Of a DNA stretch of 64,000 nucleotides, positions 1 to 9,128 are shown one piece after another. Positions within the stretch are counted from its first letter, which is position 1. Each line of letters begins with the position of its first letter. Made by a program: the position numbers and the translations under genes. Source of the DNA: Pseudomonas umsongensis (GTDB lineage Bacteria; Pseudomonadota; Gammaproteobacteria; Pseudomonadales; Pseudomonadaceae); the NCBI RefSeq assembly GCF_002236105.1, contig NZ_NIWU01000001.1, forward strand, positions 744,001 to 808,000. Reading direction: 5' to 3'. The notes beneath the pieces were generated by a model. The model was not told the origin of the DNA and ran no database searches. It saw nothing but the letters and a program-made list of their open reading frames with translations.

Positions 1-206
1 TTGGCGTCGCGCCCGGTATTGTTCAGGCGCGGCACGGCACCGAAAAGCGCCAGGCACAACGCGTCGAGCAGGGTGCTCTTGCCCGCGCCGGTCGGGCCGG
101 TAATGGCGAACAGTCCGGCACTGGCAAGGGGCTCGGCGGTGAAGTCGATTTCAAACGGACCGGCCAGTGAGGCGAGGTTCTTCAGGCGGATGGCGAGGAT
201 CTTCAT
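1..206 (-). CDS. sbcC: SbcC exonuclease ATPase subunit, N-terminal part (cut by window edge)
   Basis: SbcC is the SMC/Rad50-like ATPase of the SbcCD nuclease, which opens DNA hairpins and processes double-strand breaks in the cytoplasm. Only about the first 68 residues are inside the window. They read MKILAIRLKNLASLAG and include the Walker A motif GPTGAGKST at roughly residues 37-45, as expected for the N-terminal ATPase half. The ATG (complement of 204-206) overlaps the sbcD stop by four bases (ATGA), so sbcD and sbcC are translationally coupled. The coiled coil, zinc hook and Walker B lie outside the window. The identity is firm from the motif plus the partner gene. Confidence 0.93.
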   Translation of the reverse strand, partial: MKILAIRLKNLASLAGPFEIDFTAEPLASAGLFAITGPTGAGKSTLLDALCLALFGAVPRLNNTGRDA

Positions 207-1447
207 GGTTGTTCGTCCTCCATCTGCACGTCTTGCAGCAGCTCGGCAAAGTCCTTGAGGGTTTGCTCATCGACCTCGCTGCCGTAGTTGTCCTGCCAGG
301 CGCGGCTGAACAGTTCCTGGGGCGTGAGCTGGTCCAGCTCAATCAACCCGGCGCCGTTATCAGAGCCTTCCCGGCTGCCGTTGCCCGCGTATTCGGCGGC
401 GATGCGTACCAGGCGCACGGCTTTGCCCTGCAGGGCGCTTTCCACCTGATGGCGCAAATCCGGTTGCGGCTCGTCCAGGCGCACTCGCACTTCCAGCCAG
501 GGTTGGCGCTGGTAGTCGGCCAACAGGTCGATGATGGGCAGGTCGGCCAGTTGCACCAGGATGTCTGCCAGGGGCGCAGGGCCGATACGTTGCAGGTTGA
601 CGGCACGGGGGATCAGTTTCGGTTCGACGCTGACCAGCGTTTCGCCATCGAGTGTGATGTCGAGAATCTGGTGCTGGTAGCCGATCTCCGAGAATGACAG
701 GGGTATCGGCGAGCCGCTGTAGCGAATGCGCGCCTCGCCATTGACCTTCTGTGGCTTGTGCAAATGCCCCAGGGCGACGTAGCTGATGGTCGGCCCGAAC
801 AGGCTGGCGGGCAGGGCTTCGGCGTTGCCGATGATCAGGCTGCGCTCGGAATCCTCCGACACCGAACCGCCGGCCATGTGCGCATGGCTGATGGCGATCA
901 GCGCTTGACCGGGCTGGCGCTTGGCATTGGCCGCTTCGATCAGCCATTCATGAACCTGGCCGATGCCGCGCAGGTAGTCATCGCCCAAATGCGCGCCCGT
1001 CACTTCGGCTGGGCGCAGGAACGGTAGCGCCAGGCACCAGGCGGCAATTTCACCCCGGGCATCGGGCAGTGGCAGCAACAGGCGTTCGGCGTCCAGTTGC
1101 CCGTCATCCAGCCACAGCACACGCCCCAGGGCGTGAGTACGCAAACGGCGCATCAAGGGCGCGGGCAGTTCGATCCGTGAACCGGAATCGTGGTTGCCGG
1201 CGATCATCACGATGGTCAGCAACGGTTGCTGCTCATGGGCGCTGACGATGAAGTCGTAAAGACGTTCCTGGGCTTTGACCGGCGGGTTGACCGTGTCGAA
1301 GATATCGCCGGCGATCAGCAGCACATCCGGCTGATCCAGCTTGAGCTGACGCAGCAGCCAGTCGAGAAAACAGCCGTGCTCAAAGTCGCGATCCTGGCCG
1401 TGCAGATTCTGCCCGAGGTGCCAGTCGGAGGTGTGGAACAGACGCAA
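203..1447 (-). CDS. sbcD: SbcD exonuclease nuclease subunit
   Basis: SbcD is the Mre11-like metallophosphoesterase nuclease of the SbcCD complex. The protein begins LRLFHTSDWHLG and continues with GDIFD, GNHDSGS and SHAHM, which are the ordered metal-binding motifs of the calcineurin-like phosphoesterase fold. A start at TTG (complement of 1445-1447) gives about 414 residues and places the first motif at the very N-terminus, as in known SbcD. A longer reading from 1495 adds 16 residues (MSFFPAAITFFPTEFA) that the family does not need. It is followed by sbcC with an ATGA overlap. A paired inverted repeat lies just upstream. Confidence 0.93.
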   Translation of the reverse strand: MRLFHTSDWHLGQNLHGQDRDFEHGCFLDWLLRQLKLDQPDVLLIAGDIFDTVNPPVKAQERLYDFIVSAHEQQPLLTIVMIAGNHDSGSRIELPAPLMRRLRTHALGRVLWLDDGQLDAERLLLPLPDARGEIAAWCLALPFLRPAEVTGAHLGDDYLRGIGQVHEWLIEAANAKRQPGQALIAISHAHMAGGSVSEDSERSLIIGNAEALPASLFGPTISYVALGHLHKPQKVNGEARIRYSGSPIPLSFSEIGYQHQILDITLDGETLVSVEPKLIPRAVNLQRIGPAPLADILVQLADLPIIDLLADYQRQPWLEVRVRLDEPQPDLRHQVESALQGKAVRLVRIAAEYAGNGSREGSDNGAGLIELDQLTPQELFSRAWQDNYGSEVDEQTLKDFAELLQDVQMEDEQP

Positions 1448-1558
1448 GGCGAATTCCGTAGGAAAAAAGGTGATGGCCGCGGGGAAAAATGACAACGGCT
1501 AAAGGGGGAGAGTTTACTGGCAAACGGGGTGGGTGTGGTCAGACACTGCGCGTAGACC

Positions 1559-1650
1559 TGTAGGAGCCGGCTTGCTGGCGATAGCGGTGGGTCGAATGGA
1601 CTTCGATGGTGCCTGACACACCGCTATCGCCAGCAAGCCGGCTCCTACAG
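1559..1650. repeat. REP pair (REPIN-like), GCCGGCTTGCTGGCGATAG type
   Basis: Two inverted copies of a roughly 30-base sequence (about 1560-1589 and 1619-1649) share TAGGAGCCGGCTTGCTGGCG and its complement, separated by about 30 bases. This is the layout of Pseudomonas REP doublets, which fold into a long hairpin in single-stranded DNA or RNA. It sits between the 3' end of the first Bat operon and sbcD. Confidence 0.85.
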
Positions 1651-1658
1651 AGGGGGTG

Positions 1659-3311
1659 TTACTTCGGATAAAGTGGCGGCAACCCACTGTCCCCAACCGG
1701 GTCCTGAACCCGTTCGGCTATCGGGATCGTACGAATCGCCCGCCACAGGTCTTCCCCTTGCCAGTGCTGGCCGGTTTCGCTGTAGAGCGCGCCGTTCAGG
1801 CCGTCGAGGGCGTCGGACAGAGGGACGAAGCGGGCGGCCATGTCGGCCAGGGTTTCCGGTTGCTGGCGGGCCCAGGCGTCGAGCGCCTGGCGGGTGGCGT
1901 GGGGGTCGTTGGCCTGGCAGGCGCGCTTGAGGTCGTCGAGCACGGTGCGTGGGCTCGGGCCGGTTTGTGCCGCGCGCTGGATGGCCGGTTGCGAGCGCGC
2001 CCGCCACCAGAGGCCGAATCCCAGCAGGGTGGTGCAGGCTAGGATCAGGCTGCTGAGTTTCCAGCGCCAGAGGGTTTCGTTGCTGGCGCCGCTGTCGAGT
2101 GCCGAGGTGCCGGCCGGGGTGTCGACCAGCAAACTTGGATTGGCGGCCACCTGCAAGGTCCGGGCGGGCAGGCTGGTGTGCTCCAGATGGTCTTCGAAGG
2201 TGTTCCACCAGACCACTTCGACCGAAGGCAACTCTATGGCGCCGCTGCGCGAAGGCACCAGCGCTTCGCGGTCTTCGCGGCTGCCGACCAGGCCTCGCTC
2301 GCTGTTCTGGTTGCCCAGCACCGGTTGATCGGGATAGCGTCGCAAGCCACTGGCCTCGGTGCCAGGCAGCGGCGGCAGTTGCGAGCTGCCCAGGCCTTCG
2401 GCCTTCACCGTGAGACTGCGGGTGAGCGAGTCACCGACCTGAACGTGTTCCGGTTCCGGGTTCCAGCTTTCGCTGAGCGTCAGGCTGCGAGCCGGCAGCC
2501 AGGGCAGGTCGGCGGGGTAGGTGACGGGTTTCGCCTTGACCGTCAACAGCAGTTGGCCGGAACTGACGCGCATCAATTTGCCGGATTTCGGCGCCTGGGC
2601 GCTGGCGTCCTGGACGGGTTGCGCGTCTACCAGCGCGGCATTGAATATTTGCGCCGGGATGATCAGCTCGCCGCTGTGTTGCGGGTAGATCGCGTAGCGC
2701 ATCTCGATGACGCCGTGGCGTATGCCGTTGATGTCTTTCTCGTAGGTGCGCGATTCGCCCAATTGCTCGATGCGGGCGTCAGGAATTTGCAAGGGCGGCA
2801 GGCTGCTGTCGTCGTACAGCGATACCGAATGGTAGATGCGCAAGGTCAGGATGGCCTGGGCCTGCACATACACGCTGGTTTGATCGAGGCTGGCGTCGAT
2901 GAACACCGGCGCTTGTTTGTCCGGGTTCGCCTGTGGGTCGCTCTCGATCACTTGCACGGTGATCGGCTGGCTCTGCACGTCGCCCAGCTTGAGCGCGGGG
3001 ATCACCACGGTGCCATTTTGCAAGGGCAGCAGGGTGATGATCCAGCGGGTAGTAGCCTGGTTGTCGCCATTGAGCGTATTCAGCTGGTTGACCTGGCGGG
3101 TGCCGCGTACTTCGAACAGTGGCTCAAGTGATGTGAGGTCGGGCTTGCCGAACTGGGTCACGTCGTTGGATTCCAGGGTCAGCTCGACCGTCTCGCCGGA
3201 ATTCAGTCGAGCCCGGTCGACACTGGCAACCAGCTCGGCGGCCTGGGTCTGCACGACGCAGAGTAGCAAGGCGGGCAGCGGCACAAGCATGAAGGCGGTG
3301 AAGCGGGTCAT
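1659..3311 (-). CDS. BatD family protein (first MoxR/VWA operon)
   Basis: A 550-residue envelope protein of the BatD (oxygen tolerance) family. A signal peptide is visible (MTRFTAFMLVPLPALLLCVVQ, then TQA|AELVAS). A long beta-rich periplasmic region of repeated Ig-like segments follows, then a transmembrane helix near residue 420 (SSLILACTTLLGFGLWW) and a cytoplasmic tail. It is the last gene of the operon moxR-DUF58-DUF4381-batA-batB/C-batD, and its ATG overlaps the stop of the upstream VWA-TPR gene by four bases. Known family context: these genes accompany MoxR ATPases and VWA proteins thought to act as envelope chaperone or maturation systems. The exact function here is not shown by the sequence. 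Confidence 0.85.
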   Translation of the reverse strand: MTRFTAFMLVPLPALLLCVVQTQAAELVASVDRARLNSGETVELTLESNDVTQFGKPDLTSLEPLFEVRGTRQVNQLNTLNGDNQATTRWIITLLPLQNGTVVIPALKLGDVQSQPITVQVIESDPQANPDKQAPVFIDASLDQTSVYVQAQAILTLRIYHSVSLYDDSSLPPLQIPDARIEQLGESRTYEKDINGIRHGVIEMRYAIYPQHSGELIIPAQIFNAALVDAQPVQDASAQAPKSGKLMRVSSGQLLLTVKAKPVTYPADLPWLPARSLTLSESWNPEPEHVQVGDSLTRSLTVKAEGLGSSQLPPLPGTEASGLRRYPDQPVLGNQNSERGLVGSREDREALVPSRSGAIELPSVEVVWWNTFEDHLEHTSLPARTLQVAANPSLLVDTPAGTSALDSGASNETLWRWKLSSLILACTTLLGFGLWWRARSQPAIQRAAQTGPSPRTVLDDLKRACQANDPHATRQALDAWARQQPETLADMAARFVPLSDALDGLNGALYSETGQHWQGEDLWRAIRTIPIAERVQDPVGDSGLPPLYPK

Positions 3312-5041
3312 CGAGTTTTTCCCTGATCCTGATGTTGTTGCTGTTCGTACCAGAATTTGCGCCGGAGCAATTCTCCCGGATCATCCGGAATTTGCCTTAG
3401 CCATTGCTCCAGTGCCTGCTGCTGCTCGCCGTCGATGCTGTCGCTGGCCGGGCGCATGGGCGCAACGGTGTGCTGTTCGTCTCCCAGTTCGCTTCCCGGA
3501 ACCTCATTGGTGCCAGGGCGCGGGGGCGTGGTGGCGGAGGGCTCGGTGGTTGCCTGCGTTGGTTCGCCAGCCGTTTCGGGCTCACCGGCTTTCGACGGTT
3601 GCGCAGCGTCACTGGGTGGTGCTTGCTGCTCGAGATCGCTGGTCGCCTCATCGGCGGCTTTGTCAGGGGGTGGCGTTGCGGCCTTCTGCTTGAGCAGGCT
3701 CTCCACCAAGGCCTTGTTGGTCAGCGCCGGACGCAGGTCCGGTTGGCGTTCAAGGGCTTGCTCGTAAGCATCCAGTGCCGCTTCCAGCTCGCCACTCCTG
3801 GCCAGGGCGTTGCCACGATTGTAGTGGGCATGGGCGTCGTTGCCTTCGGCGAACCGCTGGGCGGCGCCACTGTAGTCGCCGGCTTCGTAGAGGGCAACGC
3901 CTTGCCACTGATGATCTTCGAAGTGCCGGGCAGCCTCGGCCGGGCGTTTCTGCTTGAGCAAGTGCAAGCCCTGCTGGTCGGGGCGCAACCACAGGTCCTG
4001 AAAGTCGAACGCATAGCCCGGTTGCGGCAGCATCAGCAACAGCGGCAGGCAGAGCAACCAGCCGCGACGACCGGCGCAGGCCGCCAGCAACAGCAGTGGC
4101 AAGAGCAACCAGTAGCCCTGGTCGGCCCAGGTATCGAGACGCAGTGTCTGGCCGTCGTTGCGCAAGTTGCGCGGACCGTCGAGCAGGCCGAGGGCGCGCA
4201 GGTCAGCGTCGCTCAGGCGTGCGTGGCGGTAGTGTCCGTCCAGGTCATTGAGGAAGGCTTTCAAGCCGGGTTCATCCAGGCGCGACACGAGAATCGCCCC
4301 CTGTTCATCCTTGAGGAAACTGCCATCTTCCTGGGTAATGGGCGCACCTTCTGTGGTACCGATGCCGATCATCAGCAATTGCGTCGATTTGCCGCTCAAG
4401 GCGCGACTGATGCCCAGGCGCTCCTGTTCACTCAGGCTGGTGCCGATCAACAGGATCCGGCCGTCGCCCAGTGCTGCCTGTTCCAACAGTGCCAGTGCCT
4501 TGAGCACCGCCAGGTCGGCACGGTGTCCGGCTTCGGGCATCAACGACGGCTTGAGTGCATCGAGCAGGTTGCGGCTGGTGGACAGGTCGTCCGACAGCGG
4601 CACCAGGGTGTGGGCGCTGCCGGCGAAGACGACGATCGCCGTCTGTGCATCGTTGCGGCTCTGCAGCAGGTCGAAGAGTTTGCGCCGGGCCTGTTCCAGG
4701 CGGTTTGGCTGAACGTCGGTGGCGAGCATCTGCGGCGTCAGCTCAAGGATCACTACCAACGGATCGGCGGGTTTCTGGCTGATCTGCTCTACGCGGGCAA
4801 AGCTCGGCCCGAGCAATGCGAGCACAGCGATCAACCACGCCACGCCCAATGCAACCCACGGCAGTTTGCTTTCGCGGCCGCTGCCGCCACTGAGCAACGC
4901 CGCATGGAACGCCGGTGGCAGGATCATCTGCCAGCGCCCGGCGCGCTTCTGCCGATGCCACAGTTGCCAGAGCAACCAGCCAAGCAGTGGCAGCAACAGC
5001 AGCCACCACGGGCGGAACCAGTACGGCCAGAGTGCGCTCAT
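3308..5041 (-). CDS. VWA-TPR membrane protein (BatB/BatC fusion) with degenerate MIDAS
   Basis: A 577-residue protein joining a BatB-like VWA domain with a BatC-like TPR domain. There are two N-terminal membrane helices (residues about 10-26 and 58-75) and a VWA domain at about 85-290. A further membrane segment pair lies around 310-345, and TPR repeats at about 360-460 include HYNRGNALARSGELEAALDAY. A Pro/Thr/Glu-rich low-complexity tail follows. The MIDAS position that should read DxSxS reads ELTPQ after LVVIL, so this VWA domain probably does not bind metal in the usual way. Its paralogue at 53680-55260 keeps DLSPS. The gene overlaps both neighbours by four bases, so it is tightly coupled. 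Confidence 0.85.
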   Translation of the reverse strand: MSALWPYWFRPWWLLLLPLLGWLLWQLWHRQKRAGRWQMILPPAFHAALLSGGSGRESKLPWVALGVAWLIAVLALLGPSFARVEQISQKPADPLVVILELTPQMLATDVQPNRLEQARRKLFDLLQSRNDAQTAIVVFAGSAHTLVPLSDDLSTSRNLLDALKPSLMPEAGHRADLAVLKALALLEQAALGDGRILLIGTSLSEQERLGISRALSGKSTQLLMIGIGTTEGAPITQEDGSFLKDEQGAILVSRLDEPGLKAFLNDLDGHYRHARLSDADLRALGLLDGPRNLRNDGQTLRLDTWADQGYWLLLPLLLLAACAGRRGWLLCLPLLLMLPQPGYAFDFQDLWLRPDQQGLHLLKQKRPAEAARHFEDHQWQGVALYEAGDYSGAAQRFAEGNDAHAHYNRGNALARSGELEAALDAYEQALERQPDLRPALTNKALVESLLKQKAATPPPDKAADEATSDLEQQAPPSDAAQPSKAGEPETAGEPTQATTEPSATTPPRPGTNEVPGSELGDEQHTVAPMRPASDSIDGEQQQALEQWLRQIPDDPGELLRRKFWYEQQQHQDQGKTR

Positions 5042-6117
5042 CGGCGCCTCCGCAGGCGCAGCCGATTGAGGCGCTGGCGCCAGTCAGGCAATTGCGTTTG
5101 CAAGAACAAATCCTTGGTAAACAGTCGTTGCAGCGGGTTGTCCGGCCACAGCACGCGAGCCACCAGCAGCATGCTCAGCAACAACGCCAGCGCCAGTGGC
5201 CAGTGATACAACGCCTGGGCCGGGCGGGCCTGGGTCGGTTGCTGGGTCACAGGCTCGAGTTGGTCGAGGGTGGCCTTGATCGATTGCAATTGCTTGCCAT
5301 CTTGAGCGCGGAAGTACTGGCCGCCGGTGGCATCGGCGATCGCTTTCAAGGTGGGTTCGTCAAGATCCAGGCTCGGATTGATCCCCAGGAAACCCGGTGT
5401 GCCGCTTTGTTCCGGGTCCGCGCCAATACCGATCGGGTAGATTTTCACGCCTTCCCTGGCCGCCAGGCGTGCGGCGGTGAGCGGGTCGATTTCGCCACCG
5501 TTGTTGGCGCCATCGGTCACCAGGATCAGCACGCGACTTTGCGCCGGACGTTGCCGCAGGCGCTTGACGGCCAGGCCGATGGCGTCGCCGATGGCGGTGT
5601 TCTTGCCAGCGATGCCGATGCGCGCTTCGTCGAGCCAGACGCGCACGGTATGCCGGTCAAATGTCAGGGGTGCCTGCACGTACGCCCGGCTGCCAAAGAG
5701 AATCAGGCCGACCCGGTCGCCGTCGCGACTTTCGAGGAAATCGCCAAGTAAATGCTGGACCAGCGTGAGGCGGCTGACCTCATCGCCCTGCCACTGCATA
5801 TCGGGAAAGTCCATCGAACCGGACACATCCACCGCCACCAGCAGATCGCGCCCACTGGCAGCAATCGGTAGTGGTTCGCCGAGCCATTGCGGACGCGCAG
5901 CGGCGCTCAGCAATAGCAACCAGAGCAGCAGGAACGGTGCCTGTTGGCGCCAGGCGGGCAGGTTGGCGCGGGCCCGGCGGCGAGCGAGGCCTTCGAGGTC
6001 GCTGAGAAAGCTGACCTTGAGCGCCGGTTCGCCACTGTCGGCTACCGGCAACAGCACCCGCATCAGCCAGGGCAACGGCAGCAGGGCGAAGATCCACGGC
6101 CAGGCGAACTCAAACAT
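5038..6117 (-). CDS. VWA domain membrane protein BatA-like
   Basis: A 359-residue inner-membrane protein. An N-terminal helix (FAWPWIFALLPLPWL) is followed by a basic stretch, a second helix around residue 60, a VWA domain at about 90-280 and a C-terminal helix around 310-330. The metal-binding MIDAS motif is intact (DVSGSMDF, then TLVQH and VTDGANNGGE), unlike the downstream VWA-TPR protein. It overlaps the next gene by four bases and the upstream DUF4381 gene by eight. Family knowledge: BatA pairs with BatB in the membrane and works with the MoxR ATPase encoded upstream. Confidence 0.88.
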   Translation of the reverse strand: MFEFAWPWIFALLPLPWLMRVLLPVADSGEPALKVSFLSDLEGLARRRARANLPAWRQQAPFLLLWLLLLSAAARPQWLGEPLPIAASGRDLLVAVDVSGSMDFPDMQWQGDEVSRLTLVQHLLGDFLESRDGDRVGLILFGSRAYVQAPLTFDRHTVRVWLDEARIGIAGKNTAIGDAIGLAVKRLRQRPAQSRVLILVTDGANNGGEIDPLTAARLAAREGVKIYPIGIGADPEQSGTPGFLGINPSLDLDEPTLKAIADATGGQYFRAQDGKQLQSIKATLDQLEPVTQQPTQARPAQALYHWPLALALLLSMLLVARVLWPDNPLQRLFTKDLFLQTQLPDWRQRLNRLRLRRRR

Positions 6118-6604
6118 GTTTGCGAATCCAGGTGTCGACTGCCTGGGTCAAGCCGGCGATGGCCTTGTCGTCGAGCTTGCATTCGGGCTTGTAGGCGCCT
6201 TCGACCAGCACCATCCAACGGGTCAGGCCGGCAGCGGGGCAGCGGTTATCGAGAAAAGCCAGCCATTTGCGGCCATTGAGGGTATGGCTCTGGCTGTAGG
6301 GATAATGGTTGCGGCACAGGCGCTTGAGCAGGCCATTGAGCTGCTGCAGCCAGGCACCGGCGGGCGCACCGTCGTAAGGCTTGGGCATGCGCGCCAGTTC
6401 CGCCAGTGCGGCCACGCGCACCGGGTCCAGGGGTTGTTCGACGGGCGCGACCGGCGGCTTGCCTGGCCACAGGTGCCGCAGTTTCCACAGGCCGAAACCG
6501 ATGGCCGGCAGCAACAGCAGCAGTAACCACCAGCCCGGGGCCGGTGGCCAGAAGTCCACGGGGGGCGGGAAAATCAGTGGCTGCAGTTGCTCGAGACCGT
6601 TCAT
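6110..6604 (-). CDS. DUF4381 domain protein (first MoxR operon)
   Basis: A 164-residue single-pass membrane protein. A short Pro-rich N-terminus (PLIFPPPVDFWPPAPG) leads into a hydrophobic helix (WWLLLLLLPAIGFGLW), then a basic patch and an alpha-helical cytoplasmic domain of about 110 residues. This layout and its place between the DUF58 and batA genes match DUF4381. It overlaps both neighbours by a few bases. The molecular role is unknown in the family; context suggests a membrane partner of the VWA proteins. Confidence 0.82.
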   Translation of the reverse strand: MNGLEQLQPLIFPPPVDFWPPAPGWWLLLLLLPAIGFGLWKLRHLWPGKPPVAPVEQPLDPVRVAALAELARMPKPYDGAPAGAWLQQLNGLLKRLCRNHYPYSQSHTLNGRKWLAFLDNRCPAAGLTRWMVLVEGAYKPECKLDDKAIAGLTQAVDTWIRKHV

Positions 6605-7554
6605 CGACCTTTTCCCGGCTTCTGTGGGTTGAGGTACTCACGCAATTGCTCGACCATTTCACTTTGCGTGCTCAACGGCATCAGCAACACCCGCAGCTTC
6701 TGCGCCAGTAACTCCCAGCGGGCGATGCGGTCTTCGGCCTGGGCACGGTACGTTTGGCGCAGGTCGAAGTTGAGCGTGTCGAGTTCCAGTTGTGCGCCAC
6801 GCTCGGCGAAGCGCAACAGCCCGGCGGCGGGCAGGGCATGGTCCAGCGGATCGGATACTGGCAGCAGCAACAGGTCGCAATGGCGCGACAGCAGGCTCAG
6901 CTGCTGTTCGGCGTTGCCGGACAAGGCACGCTCATCGCAGATCACAATCACCAGGCTGCCAGGACGCAATACTTCGCGCGCACGGCGCAAGGCAATGCCA
7001 AACGCATCGCGATCAGGCTCGCTTTCGGTGTGCAGCGACTGATTGACCCGTACCAGGCGGTTGAGCAACTGCAGCAGGCTCTGTTTGCTTCGCCTTGGCT
7101 TGATTTCGTAATGCTCGTTGTCGCCGAACACCAGGCCGCCGACCCGGTCGTTATGCCCCAGCGCGGCCCAGCCAATCAGGCTCGCGGCCTGGGCGGCCAG
7201 CACCGACTTGAACATCAGCCCCGAGCCGAAGAACAAGCGCCGACTTTGCTCGACCATGATGAAGATCGGCCGCTCGCGTTCTTCATGAAACAGCTTGGTG
7301 TGGGGTTCCTGGGTGCGCGCCGTCACACGCCAGTCGATGGTGCGCACGTCGTCGCCGGCCTGGTAAACCCGCACCTGATCGAAATCCACCCCACGGCCCC
7401 GCAGCTTGGAGTGGTGCAGGCCGATCAGCGGGCTGCGCTGGCTCGGCGTGGAGAACAGCTGCACTTCGCGCACGCGGTGGCGCATCTCGATAAGCTCGGC
7501 GAGCGTGACGCGGATGCCCGGCTGGGGCGGCAGGAGGGCGTTCATCGGACTCAA
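6601..7554 (-). CDS. DUF58 domain protein
   Basis: A 317-residue cytoplasmic protein of the DUF58 family, which is distantly VWA-like. Typical family sequence is visible: LRGRGVDFDQVRVYQAGDD, then TIDWRVTARTQEPHTKLFHEE, and FGSGLMFKSVLAAQAASLIGW. It lies directly downstream of the MoxR ATPase with a four-base ATGA overlap and upstream of DUF4381, the standard order of these operons. A paralogue is at 56813-57748. Confidence 0.88.
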   Translation of the reverse strand: MSPMNALLPPQPGIRVTLAELIEMRHRVREVQLFSTPSQRSPLIGLHHSKLRGRGVDFDQVRVYQAGDDVRTIDWRVTARTQEPHTKLFHEERERPIFIMVEQSRRLFFGSGLMFKSVLAAQAASLIGWAALGHNDRVGGLVFGDNEHYEIKPRRSKQSLLQLLNRLVRVNQSLHTESEPDRDAFGIALRRAREVLRPGSLVIVICDERALSGNAEQQLSLLSRHCDLLLLPVSDPLDHALPAAGLLRFAERGAQLELDTLNFDLRQTYRAQAEDRIARWELLAQKLRVLLMPLSTQSEMVEQLREYLNPQKPGKGR

Positions 7555-8510
7555 GCGACAGCAACGACGTCGAGAATGCGCTGGACCACCCGATCCTGGT
7601 CGATCCCGGCAGCCTCGGCTTCAAACGACAGGATGATGCGATGGCGCAGCACATCGAACAACACTGCCTGAATGTCTTCCGGGCTGACAAAGTCGCGCCC
7701 GGCCAGCCAGGCGTGTGCCCGGGCGCAGCGGTCCAGGGCAATCGAGCCGCGAGGACTGGCGCCGTAGGCAATCCACTCGGCCATTTCCGGGTCGAACTTG
7801 CCCGGGGTGCGGGTGGCCATGACCAGTTGCACCAGGTACTCCTCCACGGCATCGGCCATGTACAGGCCGAGAATTTCCTTGCGCGCGGCGAAGATCGCCT
7901 GCTGGCTGACCCGGCGTTCAGGCTTGGTTTCGCCATTGAGGGCTTCGCCGCGGGCCTGCTGCAGGATTCGTCGTTCGACGGCGGCATCGGGAAAGCCGAT
8001 TTTCACGTGCATCAGGAAACGATCGAGCTGGGCTTCCGGCAGCGGGTAGGTGCCTTCCTGCTCGATGGGGTTTTGCGTGGCCATCACCAGGAACAGCGGC
8101 GACAACTCATAGGTACTGCGTCCGACGCTGACCTGGCGCTCGGCCATGGCTTCGAGCAAGGCCGATTGAACCTTGGCCGGGGCGCGGTTGATTTCGTCCG
8201 CCAGCACCAGGTTATGGAAGATCGGGCCTTGCTGGAACACGAAGCTGCCGGTTTCAGGACGGTAGATCTCGGTGCCGGTGATGTCGGCTGGCAACAGGTC
8301 GGGGGTGAACTGGATGCGATGGAACTGCGCTTCGATGCCTTCTGCCAATTCCTTGATGGCCTTGGTCTTGGCCAGGCCGGGAGCACCCTCTACCAGCATG
8401 TGGCCGTCGGCAAGCAGGGCGATGAGCAAGCGCTCGATGAGTTTTTCCTGGCCGAGAATCTGCGTTGAAAGAAAGGTTCGCAGCGCGAGCAGCGCTTCAC
8501 GATGTTCCAT
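7551..8510 (-). CDS. MoxR family AAA+ ATPase
   Basis: A MoxR-type AAA+ ATPase (about 319 residues from ATG 8510) that likely drives assembly or activation of the Bat/VWA complex. It has Walker A GAPGLAKTK, Walker B LADEIN, sensor-1 ATQNPIEQEGTYPLPEAQLD and the helical lid. The start MEHREALLALRTF (complement of 8508-8510) fits MoxR N-termini. A start 13 codons earlier at 8549 (MNVFGHPFQEQSS) is also open. It is the first gene of the first Bat operon; the promoter should lie in 8511-8770, which also holds a cluster of palindromes. Confidence 0.92.
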   Translation of the reverse strand: MEHREALLALRTFLSTQILGQEKLIERLLIALLADGHMLVEGAPGLAKTKAIKELAEGIEAQFHRIQFTPDLLPADITGTEIYRPETGSFVFQQGPIFHNLVLADEINRAPAKVQSALLEAMAERQVSVGRSTYELSPLFLVMATQNPIEQEGTYPLPEAQLDRFLMHVKIGFPDAAVERRILQQARGEALNGETKPERRVSQQAIFAARKEILGLYMADAVEEYLVQLVMATRTPGKFDPEMAEWIAYGASPRGSIALDRCARAHAWLAGRDFVSPEDIQAVLFDVLRHRIILSFEAEAAGIDQDRVVQRILDVVAVA

Positions 8511-8650
8511 CGATGACTGTTCCTGGAAAGGGTGACCGAAGACGTTCATATAACGCCAGGGCTGGGGGCGTTACTTTAATCCATCGCGGGGGGCGGCGAC
8601 TAACGGCATTTTGTGCAAAGAGTGGGAAATGACTGGCAAAACTGTACAGA

Positions 8651-8753
8651 TCGTTCCCACGCTCTGCGTGGGAACGCAGCCCGGGACGCTCTGCGTCCCA
8701 TTGGAACGCGGAGCGTCCCTCGAGGCATTCTTTTGCTGCGCGTGGGAACGATC
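8651..8753. repeat. Cluster of short palindromes (GTTCCCACGC...GCGTGGGAAC type)
   Basis: A perfect hairpin CGTTCCCAC-GCTCTGC-GTGGGAACG is seen at 8652-8676. A second inverted pair, GGGACGC...GCGTCCC, follows at 8683-8699. A third related arm (GGAACGCGGAGCGTCCC) lies at about 8702-8718, and a last CGTGGGAACGATC at 8740-8752 pairs back to the first. This is a recurrent intergenic repeat form in Pseudomonas. It lies between the divergently placed ends of the small acidic gene and the moxR start. Confidence 0.75.
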
Positions 8754-8771
8754 AGTGTCGGGAGGGAGGAA

Positions 8772-9128
8772 TCAGCTCAGTTCGCTGATATAGGTCCCGG
8801 TCCCCTTGAGGATGTTCTGCAAAGTTTCTTCCACTTCAGCCAGGTCCACCATGTCCGGGTTGAAGGTGATCTCCAGCACATCATCCCCATTCAACGCATC
8901 GGCATCCGCAGCGGCGATCTCGATCTTCAGCAGCGTAGGGCTGAGGGTGACTTTCACGCCGTCGAGGGTCGAAGGTTCGCCGTCGAGGGTGATTTCCAGC
9001 TCGTCCTCGTCCGGGTAACGGCTCATGAGAAACATCTCACCCTTGTCGCTGTGGCAGCACAGCATCGCCATGTCGTCTTCTTCGTCATCGCACGGGTTGA
9101 CGATCAAGAGGGCGGTGGTCATTTGCAT
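8772..9128 (-). CDS. Small acidic conserved hypothetical protein
   Basis: A 118-residue, strongly acidic soluble protein starting MQMTTALLIVNPCDDEEDD. It has two Cys near the N-terminus (VNPC and LCCH) and segments such as SRYPDEDELEITLDG and a C-terminal VEETLQNILKG helix. The start at 9128 is preferred because AGGAACTACCC stands just upstream; reading from 9176 would add 16 residues without support. No catalytic motif was recognised. It stands alone between the toxin-like gene and the first MoxR operon. Function unknown. Confidence 0.7.
   Translation of the reverse strand: MQMTTALLIVNPCDDEEDDMAMLCCHSDKGEMFLMSRYPDEDELEITLDGEPSTLDGVKVTLSPTLLKIEIAAADADALNGDDVLEITFNPDMVDLAEVEETLQNILKGTGTYISELS

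Noticed and set aside
3404..5206. A 600-codon plus-strand frame over the VWA-TPR gene
   Set aside because: Antisense shadow; the minus strand has VWA, TPR and membrane features and coupled overlaps.
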